Of a stretch of 33,614 bases of DNA, positions 7,876-17,777 are shown in pieces (the stretch's first letter is position 1; each line of letters opens with the position of its first letter). Source of the DNA: Trichomonas tenax (Eukaryota > Parabasalia > Trichomonadida > Trichomonadidae); the NCBI GenBank assembly GCA_023091735.1, contig JALKBU010000555.1, forward strand, positions 1-33,614, read 5' to 3'. A program made the position numbers and the translations under genes. The notes under the pieces are model-generated. The model was not told the origin of the DNA. It was given only the letters and a program-made list of their open reading frames with translations, and searched no databases.

Positions 7876-8844
7876 TCAATCAGGTAATACAATTCCTTGT
7901 AATTGAAGTAAATCAGATCTTGGAGCATTTCTATGTTTGTACACTTTACCACGAGTTCTTGGTGTTGATGCAATTTCTGATTCTTCGTCAAATATCGATG
8001 GATAAAGATCTTTTGCATTTGAATACGTTGAAAGATAGTTAATCTTTCTACTAATCTCTTGCCTCTCAACTATTTGCCACTTCAATGATAATTCGAGTGG
8101 TTCAACACGCTCTCTGAAGTATTTCTCAAGATCTTGTAATTTTCTCGAATAATGCAATTCAATGCCTTGCATTTCACGATTATGTCTAGCAGTCATTTGA
8201 TCGTATTGTATTTTCATCGCTCTTTTAGCTTTCTGTTGTGCGAATTTTGTTTCTTTCTTTTCAAGTTTGTCTGCAACTGCTTTAGTTTTAGCAGCGCCTT
8301 CATAATCGCAAATAATTGCTTGCTTGCGTTCACGCACACGCAAATTCTGTAATTCATGTGATGGTTTCGCGTAATGTACTAAAGATTCAGGTTTAGCCCA
8401 CCAACTCTTGAATTCCTGAATCTCCTCCCAATGTTTCTCAGATAATTTACGCATAACACTTTCTTTTTTCGCTTCAAGTTTTGCTTTTCTCGATTTATAT
8501 TGTTGTTCAATGTTTTGTAATTTAGAATGAATGTCGGATATATTTCCATCTGGGTTTCTCGTTGTTGTGATTATCTTTGTTTGGGTGGTTTTCTCGTTTA
8601 ATAATGCATGATGAATTTTTTTGTAAATGTCGTGGTACTTCGCTGCTTCAAGATAACGTGCATCATTCGATGCATCAACTCTTTTTCTGGTTAATGTTTG
8701 CAAAATTTCGTTTTTCATCCACGGAGGAGGCAATGTCCCGTTTTTCTCGAACTCAGAGATATAAAAATCGACGGAACTCGGTGTCTGGGCACCTTTGATC
8801 TTCAGCATTGGAACTGGTGGTGTTGCAGAACCATTTTTCGACAT
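7876..8844 (-). CDS. Coiled-coil protein, function unknown
   Basis: A 322-residue protein with no recognised enzymatic domain. After a Pro-rich N-terminus (about residues 1-45, with LPPPWMKNEILQTL), most of residues 55-265 is highly charged and helical, with long Glu/Lys/Gln runs typical of coiled coil (EAKKESVMRKLSEKHWEE, KADKLEKK-type repeats). NLRVRERKQAIICDYEGAA near the middle looks conserved. The tail is basic and Ser/Thr-rich. Many trichomonad proteins of this build are cytoskeletal, but nothing here fixes a role. The ATG start is preceded by CACTTTTTATTTTT, loosely like an initiator. It lies upstream of the Rab-like gene on the same strand, about 480 bases away, with no sign of co-transcription. 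Confidence 0.75.
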   Translation of the reverse strand: MSKNGSATPPVPMLKIKGAQTPSSVDFYISEFEKNGTLPPPWMKNEILQTLTRKRVDASNDARYLEAAKYHDIYKKIHHALLNEKTTQTKIITTTRNPDGNISDIHSKLQNIEQQYKSRKAKLEAKKESVMRKLSEKHWEEIQEFKSWWAKPESLVHYAKPSHELQNLRVRERKQAIICDYEGAAKTKAVADKLEKKETKFAQQKAKRAMKIQYDQMTARHNREMQGIELHYSRKLQDLEKYFRERVEPLELSLKWQIVERQEISRKINYLSTYSNAKDLYPSIFDEESEIASTPRTRGKVYKHRNAPRSDLLQLQGIVLPD

Positions 8845-9634
8845 AAAAATAAAAAGTGCTCAAACAATTATAAATCTATGATTTTAAATTTTATTTGCAA
8901 TTTAGTATATGAAACTTATTGCAAAACTATAAATCACAAAATTGGCGAGTTTAAGTTTTTGTGTTTTGATTTTGTCTAATTTTATTATATTTTATCACCG
9001 TATAACTTGGTTATGATTTATGCTGTTAAATTTTTTGATTTCGGACAATATTTCAAAATCAAAAAAATGATTATTGATCAGATTTCAAAAATTTTCATGG
9101 ATTTGAATATACTGTCCATTATGCCTCATGAATTTATGATTTCAATTATAGCAATGTATACAAATACAATACTTTTATCTTTGAAAAAGGTTATTTTTTC
9201 ATTCAAAATCGCTTTTTGCCGAAGTTTTTTATTCATCAATAGGATTTATTACTATAGATCTATTGGGTGATATGTACTTAATAATCCTCCCCTGCATTTA
9301 TTAAAAAATTCATAAAATTGAAAGAGATATTCAAAATTCATTCATTTTATGATAGTAAACATCTTGAATAACAAAGAAAAATACCTTAAAAGTGGATATG
9401 GCAAAGCCACATTTTGGAGTTCAATATTTATAAACAAATTTTTCAAAATTTCAAATCAATATCTTCAACAAATCATTAAGAGCTTTAGGTATATAGGGAA
9501 AAAGCATGAATTGATATTATTTTACTATAAAAATGATATGTTTTCAAATGAAAATGATGAAAAAATGGGATGTGAAGAACAACCCCCTGATTTATTTTCC
9601 AAAACCCTAATATATAATATAAAAGGTGACAGAG
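8845..9634. other. Divergent intergenic region
   Basis: AT-rich DNA between the coiled-coil gene (-) and the giant helical protein gene (+), so it should carry both promoters. It contains one doubtful small ORF (9349-9642). Another open stretch at 9007-9270 begins only with TTG and looks like AT-rich chance. No strong inverted repeats were found. Confidence 0.45.
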
Positions 9635-9642
9635 ATGGATGA
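9349..9642 (+). CDS. Doubtful small ORF overlapping next start
   Basis: A 97-codon ATG frame preceded by TTCATTCATTTT, which resembles an initiator immediately before the ATG. It ends eight bases inside the next gene, in a different frame. The translation is rich in Lys, Asn, Phe and Ile, as expected for random AT-rich DNA, and I recognise no domain. It could be a small gene, a regulatory upstream ORF or chance. The initiator-like sequence is the only positive evidence. Confidence 0.2.
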   Translation: MIVNILNNKEKYLKSGYGKATFWSSIFINKFFKISNQYLQQIIKSFRYIGKKHELILFYYKNDMFSNENDEKMGCEEQPPDLFSKTLIYNIKGDRDG

Positions 9643-12600
9643 TAATCAGCATTCGCGTTCAAAAACACGGTCTCTGTTAGATATTTACGCGTCGTTCAAA
9701 GACAGATTCGTGAAAGTCATCCTTATCTCGAGTTGTGCTCTTTCTCCTTTGATTTTCACAAATGAAAATTTAAGTACCATGAATTATCTCATTTCTAAAT
9801 TGAAAAAAATGGGTGAAACGTATAATAGCACGCGAATACAGTTCTACATTCAAAAAATGAGCGGTCCAATCCACGAACTATATGAAATTGCATATTTTAA
9901 TAACTTTTATAACGATGCTTTGCGACTATTACAGGATAAAATTCGTACGCTATTGGACGTTTCGATGAGTGCACAACCTGAATCTCTTCAAGGAACAGAG
10001 CCTGCTTGGATAAAATACTTAAAAGGTATTTTACCAAGCTGTATATCATTATCATTCTCACCAAACTTTTTCGAGTCAGAAAATAATCCTTTGCTGATGC
10101 TTAATATCGAAGCATCTAAAAAATTCGAAGCTCCAGATTTTGCAACTTTGTCTCCAATAATGCAAAGCATCAAAAATGGACTCATTGAGATGTTTACTAT
10201 TGCGAAAATCGTTCAAGATGCAAATATTTTCTTATCAAATTTAAACGCGATTGAAACAACCCTAAAACAAATCGAATTCGAGCAAAAAGGTTCTGTCGAC
10301 CAACTGAAGAATAATGTAATAATTCTCGACGAAAAAGAAAAAACATGGAATCAGAATAATACTTCTTTATCTTGTTCACAAATCATATCATTAGCGAAAA
10401 ATACGAAAGAAATACAGTCTCCTGAAGTGCTAAATCAGTTCAGTAATAGCTTTAGAGTGATGTTTAAAAATGCATTTGAAAATGAATTTCGATTTGAGCC
10501 TTGTTTACATATAATCGAATCATTAATGTCATATATATCCAAATTATTCCCGCAAGCAGACAGTTCAAAGCAATTAATTCATAAATATACAGAATTCATA
10601 TTTAATTTTTCATCAGCTACATCAGAATTTTTCAAATTACCACAGACAATCATTAACCCATCAGAGGTGATCATGTTTAACTCAGAATTATGCAAAGTTT
10701 CAGAAAGCTTCAAAGCAATAAAATCAAATGAATTGCCAAATAATTGGACAGAGTCTCAAATGAAAGAATTTGAAACAAAGCTAAAGGCATTCATTAATAT
10801 AGGAAATGTCATTACAAATGCTGCTACTTATATCTTGGAAGCCAATGCATTCCTAGAAAACACAGAATTTTTTGTTGATGTTTCAGTTTTATTACCTCCG
10901 AAGGTTGACATGAATTTCTCTGAAATTGAATATTCTAACACAACAGAATTAAGACAAACTGCAGCTAAAAAGATATTGTCGACAGTAGATATGCAAGATA
11001 TCATTGTTAAAAGAAGTGATCTTGAGCTATCACCAGTAAACTTAAGCCAAACATTATCAAAGATTGCTCAGCTGTTTGGTGAAATAGATAATGGAATCAT
11101 TCAGTTTTTCATGACCAGATATGCGTTGCACATAACACAGGTTCCTCATATTATCTTTTCTGCATTCTTAGAGAAAATCAAATCATTGATATTATATGCA
11201 AACACAATTCCATTAGAAGTAACAAATATCATGAAATTAACCTATACATTGTTTGAAATGGGACTTTCTATTGACATTGCAAAGAAGATTACTTCAGTAT
11301 TAGAGGAAATCTCAAAGATATTCAGAGTTTATTCGCTGTTCTGTAAGTTAGAACATCATGGAGTTGCTTCAATATCTGTTTTATCTTTGATTTCTTATAT
11401 TTTATCTATTATGACTGAATTCATGCCAACAACACCAGCAGTTGTTCCAGTAATAGAATATCTCGAATCAATCAACATCCTTGATATCAATTTCAAGATG
11501 TTCAGTGCCAAAATGAGTGAATTTGATGACTCTTTGCACACAATTTACACTCAATTCTCATTCGATACAGAAACAGAAATTGTCACTAAATTGAAGGAAA
11601 TTGCACATTCTTTAACTTCTGGACCTTACAAATTACCATTCATATCTGCAATTGATAAAATAAACATAAAGGCAAATTACAAATTGATGTTAGATCAAAT
11701 TACAACAGAAGCAGAATTAACATTAGGACAATTAGCTGATGCAGACAAGAAATTAACAGACTCTGTTGTAGCAATCATAACACAGCTCAAGAAACTCGTT
11801 GGAATACTTAGATCCAGGCCAATGCTGATGCAAGTCATTAAGATTTTAACCAAGTTAATGCGATTCACAAACGAATCAATGCAATCATCAAAGGAGCCAG
11901 ATATTGTTCCTATTGATATTTTACAGTACATTTCAAAGGATTCTGGTGTCTTCAAGTCATTTGTTTCAGCAACGCATGAGCAATCTCAAATTGATTACAG
12001 CACAGAAGAATCCAAAGAAGATGCAAATGTCGATCCAAATCTTCCACGTCCTCTTCCATCACCAGGAATACTCCAGATCCAATCATACTTCAACCTTTGC
12101 AAGGAAGAGTGGAACTTTGTTGGCATCGTTAACATGTTCTTAGATATTGAACACACAGTTAGTAATGGACCCAAAGAGACAATCGAATCCGCTATCAACG
12201 AAGTTGCTAAAAGTGTTTGCATTAAGATCAAAGATTATCTTAAGAGCATTGTAAATCAGTTATCAGACTTCCCACACAGATCTTCACGATCAAGCATCCA
12301 AAACACGGTTCACGAGCGTGAAATTTCCAGACAAATCTCGAATATTTCATCAAGATTATCCACCGAAAATCTTCAATGGATTTATATGTTAATCGATGTT
12401 TCCTTTGTAATCCAGAATTCATTCGGAATCACTGAAGTCACGAGCACTCAATTGCATCCAATTATCGCTTTGAGAAGTCTTTCCATTCGTTCGCATGCTT
12501 TAGGAACACTTCTCAAGTGTTCGCAAAGCCATCCATTCGATTTGGACCACAAACTCATTTCATATTTCATTTTGACAATTTTAATGAACAGATCTTTCAT

Positions 12601-14209
12601 CGTTCAAAACCAGGATCAGTATGTTAACTATTTATACAAATTATGCTCAGAGCCATTCAACTACAACAATCTTTTCAACACTTTCGTTGTATTTTCAGAA
12701 TCAAAGCGTTTGTTTGATATTTTCGAAATGGTTAAATACGCTTTGAGTAATGAATATGACAAATCATCAATACTTCCACACTCAAGGAGAATGGTTCCGT
12801 TATCAGGATCAATTGATCAAACTGTAATCGAAACAATTCTTCCGCCAGTTTCTATTGTTACAAGATTTGTTTCAAGTGATTTCAATCGCGACTTCGTTGG
12901 CAATGAAATCATGGCAATGACCGATTGCAAGAATGACATAATAAGACCGAATAATGGAAAGATAGAAATAATCTGTCAGGCATTACTTGCTCTCCAATGC
13001 ATTGTTGATATCGCCAAATATCAAGACATTGTTCTTCCTCTTCTCATCAAGAATGTTCCTTCAGATGTTTCCGGTGTTATTCTCGTCAGCATCGAATTCT
13101 TGATCTGTGAAATTAAAGTTTACGCACAGAGATTATTACAACTCAAACCATCTGAAACTTGTTCTCTTTTCAACACGATCAGTTTGTTCTATTCTACTTT
13201 CATGCAGATCACTCGCATGTTCAGCTGCATTTCTAATGAAGATTCAAAGAATCTTCCAGAGAAATTCAACGATTTCGTTAAACAATTCTCGAAGCTCAAT
13301 GTTGCTTCATTCATTGATTCCTTCTCAGCGGATATTTTAGACCTTGAAGGCTTCTTGGACGAAAATTATAAATACCAAGAAGAAATCGCTGACCTTAAGA
13401 CATTGCAAATCATATATCAACAAATGCGTTTCGCCCCATCAAAACAAATGGTTAGTAAAACAATATTCGGTATTGAGTTCCTTGCGGAGATAGATGGACG
13501 CCCACAACTTCGACATTATGCAGATCAATGCATTTCAAGTCTTAATGCAATTGCTTTGATTTTCGATATCTTCGAAGTTTCAACACTTCTCAGCAACAAA
13601 CTCAAAGCAATTACTGGCATTGAAGTCGTCATTCCTCCAATTTCATTTGAACCTCTCAAGGAACGTCCTCAGATTGAAGTTCCTGGACTTATCAATGAAC
13701 AACTTTCTATGTTCGATCAAACAGCGCTTTTTACGATGACTGCTTCTCTGTTTGATGCAAATATTAGAACAAGAGAAAGTATTGATGCAATGAAGAACAT
13801 CGAACGCGATATTAAGAGAAAGTCAATGAGAATATCATCACTGACAATGAATATTGAAGCTCTTGAAGAAGCTAAATCTATTTTAGCTGCAAGAGAAAAT
13901 CAAGAGCAGAAACTAGTGAATTTAGATATCGAGTTAGAAAAAGTTGCCCAAGAACAAACAACTCCTTCAGAACCAAGCCAACCAGAGTCAGAGATCACAT
14001 TGCCTGGTCCTGAGATAGAGAAAGATTATGCATCAACAATGACAAATCTTCAGAAGGTTCAGCAGCAAAAGTTTGATTTGCGAAACAAACTCGAGTACTA
14101 CAAATCGCAGTTAGCCAAATCTTCCAATGTTTTAGCAACTGATACAATAATTTCACAGAACAAATCTCTTATTGAATCTATCGATAGCTGGAAGAACATT
14201 ATGTTATAA
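9635..14209 (+). CDS. Giant alpha-helical protein, 1,524 residues, unknown
   Basis: A 1,524-residue single-exon protein that I do not recognise. It is almost entirely made of amphipathic helical stretches with regularly spaced Leu, Ile and Phe, no obvious membrane segment and no nucleotide-binding motif. This resembles helical-repeat or helix-bundle scaffolds (talin, vinculin or vesicle-tether style), but I see no family signature. Around residues 785-835 there is a polar, Pro-rich linker containing DPNLPRPLPSPG, dividing an N-terminal from a C-terminal half. Residues about 1380-1430 form a coiled coil (KNIERDIKRKSMRISSL onward). An acidic Pro-rich spacer (about 1440-1460) and a second short helix close the protein. 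I start at the ATG at 9635; the frame opens three codons earlier but only with GTG. The stop reads TTATAAATTT and overlaps TAAA. It converges on the 994-residue gene. Confidence 0.85.
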   Translation: MDDNQHSRSKTRSLLDIYASFKDRFVKVILISSCALSPLIFTNENLSTMNYLISKLKKMGETYNSTRIQFYIQKMSGPIHELYEIAYFNNFYNDALRLLQDKIRTLLDVSMSAQPESLQGTEPAWIKYLKGILPSCISLSFSPNFFESENNPLLMLNIEASKKFEAPDFATLSPIMQSIKNGLIEMFTIAKIVQDANIFLSNLNAIETTLKQIEFEQKGSVDQLKNNVIILDEKEKTWNQNNTSLSCSQIISLAKNTKEIQSPEVLNQFSNSFRVMFKNAFENEFRFEPCLHIIESLMSYISKLFPQADSSKQLIHKYTEFIFNFSSATSEFFKLPQTIINPSEVIMFNSELCKVSESFKAIKSNELPNNWTESQMKEFETKLKAFINIGNVITNAATYILEANAFLENTEFFVDVSVLLPPKVDMNFSEIEYSNTTELRQTAAKKILSTVDMQDIIVKRSDLELSPVNLSQTLSKIAQLFGEIDNGIIQFFMTRYALHITQVPHIIFSAFLEKIKSLILYANTIPLEVTNIMKLTYTLFEMGLSIDIAKKITSVLEEISKIFRVYSLFCKLEHHGVASISVLSLISYILSIMTEFMPTTPAVVPVIEYLESINILDINFKMFSAKMSEFDDSLHTIYTQFSFDTETEIVTKLKEIAHSLTSGPYKLPFISAIDKINIKANYKLMLDQITTEAELTLGQLADADKKLTDSVVAIITQLKKLVGILRSRPMLMQVIKILTKLMRFTNESMQSSKEPDIVPIDILQYISKDSGVFKSFVSATHEQSQIDYSTEESKEDANVDPNLPRPLPSPGILQIQSYFNLCKEEWNFVGIVNMFLDIEHTVSNGPKETIESAINEVAKSVCIKIKDYLKSIVNQLSDFPHRSSRSSIQNTVHEREISRQISNISSRLSTENLQWIYMLIDVSFVIQNSFGITEVTSTQLHPIIALRSLSIRSHALGTLLKCSQSHPFDLDHKLISYFILTILMNRSFIVQNQDQYVNYLYKLCSEPFNYNNLFNTFVVFSESKRLFDIFEMVKYALSNEYDKSSILPHSRRMVPLSGSIDQTVIETILPPVSIVTRFVSSDFNRDFVGNEIMAMTDCKNDIIRPNNGKIEIICQALLALQCIVDIAKYQDIVLPLLIKNVPSDVSGVILVSIEFLICEIKVYAQRLLQLKPSETCSLFNTISLFYSTFMQITRMFSCISNEDSKNLPEKFNDFVKQFSKLNVASFIDSFSADILDLEGFLDENYKYQEEIADLKTLQIIYQQMRFAPSKQMVSKTIFGIEFLAEIDGRPQLRHYADQCISSLNAIALIFDIFEVSTLLSNKLKAITGIEVVIPPISFEPLKERPQIEVPGLINEQLSMFDQTALFTMTASLFDANIRTRESIDAMKNIERDIKRKSMRISSLTMNIEALEEAKSILAARENQEQKLVNLDIELEKVAQEQTTPSEPSQPESEITLPGPEIEKDYASTMTNLQKVQQQKFDLRNKLEYYKSQLAKSSNVLATDTIISQNKSLIESIDSWKNIML

Positions 14210-14669
14210 ATTTTTGTTATTTTAAAATAAAGTATTTGATTAATTAAGTTTTGATGACTGTCAAATCCTGTGAAAAGTGACAAAATTCATACTATTGATG
14301 TGCGAACCTCTAAGCTTAATCAAATGCCATATTAGCGGGACAAAGTGAACATGGTGATGAAGTGTTCTCTCTGAAATCATCCTGTATCTTTTATCATAAT
14401 TTCAAAATCATCAAATATAAAGTTACATGACAGATTATCATATTCAAAAGAATTTTGTATAATTTACATGTCAAATAATAGCACTTTTCGTCAAAAAAAT
14501 TCGAAATTCGATTTTTAAAAAATTGCATTTTCGAGAGGGTTTTGGCAGAATCTATTAATAAAAAGTGAAATTAATATAAGGTTCTGATCGCTCGTTCAAA
14601 GTTGCTAAGCAATCATTATTTATATATAGAAAATACAAAACAAAATTTATTTAAAAAACAAAAATAATA
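14210..14669. other. Convergent spacer between two large genes
   Basis: About 460 bases between the 3' ends of the two large genes. It carries two copies of the recurrent motif as TTACATGACA (14423) and AATTTACATGTCAA (14461), and a segment at 14485-14530 (CAAAAAAATTCGAAATTCG) resembling repeats near 24.6 and 26.9 kb. The motif in a convergent spacer argues against it being only a promoter element. No gene was seen. Confidence 0.45.
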
Positions 14670-17654
14670 TTAATCTTCCGTAATAGGGTCAACGGCGAGA
14701 CCGATCTCTGAGCAAACGAGGTTCTCTCTCGATAATAACATATCTCTCAGAGCGTTGATCTCTGACTCAGAAACATTTTGCATCATTTGGATATAAGGAC
14801 GCTGTTCAACAAGCTTCAAATCCAAAAGCTGAAGATACCTTCTGTAGCATGAAATAGCATCACCGATGTCGCATCTAACGAGAGCGTTTCTGAAAGCGTT
14901 TCGAGACTTTTCAACCATTGCACGATTCTCAGGAGGAAGTTTCTTGTTGATGTCTCTCAAGAAATGCGTGAATTTTGATCTCATGTACCTGATGAGCATC
15001 AGCAATGGCTGTGGTAAGTTCGTGAGCTGCGATTCAAGATTTTCGTTGTAGTAAAGCTGAAGAAGCGAATTAGAAATTTCGGGCCAATCAGAGCAAAACT
15101 GAATGAATCCCATTTTCGTCTGTTCTTGTTCATTCATTACATCATCATGTTGGAGACTAAATAAAGCAGAAGAGCCTCCAGCAGCGAGTCCCATGCGTGA
15201 CTGATTGATGGCTCCCTGTGCTTCTCTCTTCAATTGTTCTAATGAATATCTCTTCCACAAATTCGTGAGTTCATCATCAGTAATATTCGGCTGAATGATG
15301 GTGAAGAACTGGTTAAACACGGCTTGATTCATCTTGTCAATTCCTGACCATCCGACTAAAGCAAGAAGCGCAGAGACTTGTCTGTGGAATCTCGTGTGTG
15401 TCTGACGGAAGAACATAATCATCTGTTGGCTGAAAGCCCAGAAATCAACAAGATCTGCACATGGAGTTTGTTTCGTTTGATCAAAGAGATGTCTCTCATC
15501 ACTTGGTGTAACTTCGATGTGTGGGAAGAAAGCCTGTTGGATTCTTCTGACAAGTTTGATGTGAATCAAGAACTGAGTGTTGTTGACAGTGATGTCGAGA
15601 TTTGAAATGTTTGGATAAATGAAAACGAAACTAGTATTGAACAAAATCTTGAAGAAAATCAAATCGATGATATTCAATTCGTTGTTCATGAATTTCAAGA
15701 AGAACTGAACCAAAGGCGATGTGTGCATGTAGAACTGCGTTGAACTCATTAACTCATTGAATATCTTCTTACCAACATAAGGAGTTCCGCCTTTTTCCAT
15801 GATTTGTTGTTTGATGATGCTCTTGCAATCGTTATCGAGAGAACTTCCATTATCCGTGCTCGTCATTGTCTGGAAGAAGCTGATGATGTGTCTTGCGACC
15901 CAGAAGAAAGGTTTTGGCTCCATAATTGTCTTAGTTTCTGGTTGTCCGAAGTCAGGAACAACATAAAGAGACGTTCCGAGTGGTAATGGCAACAATCTAT
16001 TCACATAGTTCAACATTGTCGTTGTATCCAAAAGCTGATCATTGTCTATCGTGTAATCTATTGGCAATCCATTCTTTAGTTTCTTCTTTACATCGGTTTC
16101 ACTCTTCATTTCAGGGATTGTTTCTTCCAATATTGATGAATTATCACTGATGTTTGAATGTGCTTCTTCATTTACACTTTCCATTTTCTCTTCTTCCTCT
16201 TCAGTAATAGACTCGAAATTATTGATAAGTGAAGCGTTATCAGGAATATCATCTTTCTTGAATGGTGATTGTGATTTAGTTGATGTTTTCTTTGATTTTC
16301 CTTTCTTCTGTTTCAAGCTTTCAGTCTGATCGAAGATTGTTGATTGCGGACTCTCTGTTATATTGATTTTAGACTGCTTCATGAATGATACAGAGCTTTG
16401 ACTGAAATTGGCAGAACTTGTCATTATTTTATGATCTTTCTTTCCTTTCTTGCGTCTCTTTGTTCCTTCGTTTTCCTGTGTTTCAGTAATAGCATCGAAA
16501 TCAACAAACTGCGGCTCAACTAAGTATTTCTGTATATTAGCTCTAAGCCTTTCAAGTTCTTTCTTGAGAATTTCATTTTCATGTTCAAGAACTTCAAACT
16601 TTGGTCTAATATCGTCTCCTGATTTCTCAAGTGCGTGAATTTTATTGTTAGCAACAGCGAGCTGCGCTTCAAGGTCTTCTATCTTCATGTGGGCATCAGC
16701 CAATAACTGCTTTGCTTGATTTTTCTGTTCTTCATTTCTCTGCATGCAAATCATCATTGTGTTTTGGTCACTCATTGCCGCATCTCTGTTATATTCTGCG
16801 GACTCCAGGGCACTCTTTAGATCAGCTACTTGAGTGTTTCTCACTTCAAGCTCTTCAGATAATCTCATATTATAATTTGTTTGATTTTTTAGAGCGTTTT
16901 CCGCATCAGTTAAACTTTTCTGCAATGATTCACTTAATTTGCTTTTCTCGCTTTCTTTGGCAGATATATCTTCAATTAACTTCTCGTAGTGATCGAATAA
17001 GTCAGGTAGATACTCCAATCTCGACTGGAAGAATTTTTTGAATTCAACAAAAAGCATTGCGTGCTCTTCAGAGAAACTTCGTATGAGAGAATTTGCTTTG
17101 TTCCAGACGAGGAACACATTTTGTGATGAGTCGATTATCTGTTGCGCTTGATCCTTCGGTGATAAACTTTTATCAATTTCAACAATCGAAACTAGATTGT
17201 GATACTGATTGGTTAACGCCTGTATTTCACGTGTAGAAGGCACTTTACGCTGAGTTGAGATCAAATCTGTAATTGGTGGCAATGGATTTTCAGCCTGAAA
17301 GGTATTTCTTGAAGTTATTCCTAATCCAGTTTGTGGCCTCGATTGAGTAAGCAGGCTTTTAACTTTTACAGGATTTTGGGATCTCGCTGTTGAAATCTCA
17401 TTTTCCGCATCATGAATTATATTTACGTGCGACTCTCTTTTATGTGCCTGCGCTGTACTTATCTGACGGTGCGGCACTTTATACTTTTTTTCGTGATTAT
17501 TCTCGCGTGGTGGCGTTTTTAGATTTGTTTTCGCGTGTTCCTGTGTGACAAACGCCTGATTTTTTGGCACTAAACCTGACGTTATCAGCCCCTCAATGAT
17601 TCCTGGCCGAGGAGCAGAGAGCCAAGCAAGCTCAACCGGCTTTGGTGCAGTCAT
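14670..17654 (-). CDS. Coiled-coil protein with conserved helical C-terminal half
   Basis: A 994-residue single-exon protein. Residues 1-165 are basic, polar and probably disordered. Residues about 170-240 contain a helical segment around FFQSRLEYLPDLFDHYEKLI that resembles the N-terminal domain of TSNAXIP1-like proteins, associated with cilia and spermatids in animals; this is a weak resemblance. Residues about 240-380 are continuous coiled coil (AESAEYNRDAAMS, IEDLEAQLAVANNKIHALE). Next come Lys-rich patches (KRRKKGKKDHK, KQKKGKSKKTSTK) and an acidic stretch (EEEEEKMES). From about 560 to the end is a folded, helical, conserved-looking region, including an EF-hand-like segment near PNITDDELTNLWKRY with no clear calcium loop. 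An axonemal or cytoskeletal role is plausible but unproven. The ATG start is clear, with a 12-bp inverted repeat about 90 bases upstream. Confidence 0.83.
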   Translation of the reverse strand: MTAPKPVELAWLSAPRPGIIEGLITSGLVPKNQAFVTQEHAKTNLKTPPRENNHEKKYKVPHRQISTAQAHKRESHVNIIHDAENEISTARSQNPVKVKSLLTQSRPQTGLGITSRNTFQAENPLPPITDLISTQRKVPSTREIQALTNQYHNLVSIVEIDKSLSPKDQAQQIIDSSQNVFLVWNKANSLIRSFSEEHAMLFVEFKKFFQSRLEYLPDLFDHYEKLIEDISAKESEKSKLSESLQKSLTDAENALKNQTNYNMRLSEELEVRNTQVADLKSALESAEYNRDAAMSDQNTMMICMQRNEEQKNQAKQLLADAHMKIEDLEAQLAVANNKIHALEKSGDDIRPKFEVLEHENEILKKELERLRANIQKYLVEPQFVDFDAITETQENEGTKRRKKGKKDHKIMTSSANFSQSSVSFMKQSKINITESPQSTIFDQTESLKQKKGKSKKTSTKSQSPFKKDDIPDNASLINNFESITEEEEEKMESVNEEAHSNISDNSSILEETIPEMKSETDVKKKLKNGLPIDYTIDNDQLLDTTTMLNYVNRLLPLPLGTSLYVVPDFGQPETKTIMEPKPFFWVARHIISFFQTMTSTDNGSSLDNDCKSIIKQQIMEKGGTPYVGKKIFNELMSSTQFYMHTSPLVQFFLKFMNNELNIIDLIFFKILFNTSFVFIYPNISNLDITVNNTQFLIHIKLVRRIQQAFFPHIEVTPSDERHLFDQTKQTPCADLVDFWAFSQQMIMFFRQTHTRFHRQVSALLALVGWSGIDKMNQAVFNQFFTIIQPNITDDELTNLWKRYSLEQLKREAQGAINQSRMGLAAGGSSALFSLQHDDVMNEQEQTKMGFIQFCSDWPEISNSLLQLYYNENLESQLTNLPQPLLMLIRYMRSKFTHFLRDINKKLPPENRAMVEKSRNAFRNALVRCDIGDAISCYRRYLQLLDLKLVEQRPYIQMMQNVSESEINALRDMLLSRENLVCSEIGLAVDPITED

Positions 17655-17743
17655 CGGGAGTGTACGTTATATATTAAATTTTTGACCCTTTTTAATTATT
17701 TATAACCCTCTTTTTGATTTAACATCACTAAAATGAGGAAAAG

Positions 17744-17777
17744 ACAAACTATACCGAAAATTTTTGGTATAGTTTGT
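17744..17777. repeat. 12-bp inverted repeat upstream of the 994-residue gene
   Basis: ACAAACTATACC (17744-17755) and GGTATAGTTTGT (17766-17777) are perfect inverted copies with a 10-base A/T spacer. The repeat sits about 90 bases upstream of the ATG on the minus strand. It could be an operator or a foldback. Confidence 0.5.

Noticed and set aside
9007..9270. 87-codon open frame
   Set aside because: It starts at TTG, is AT-rich with no recognisable features, and has no initiator.
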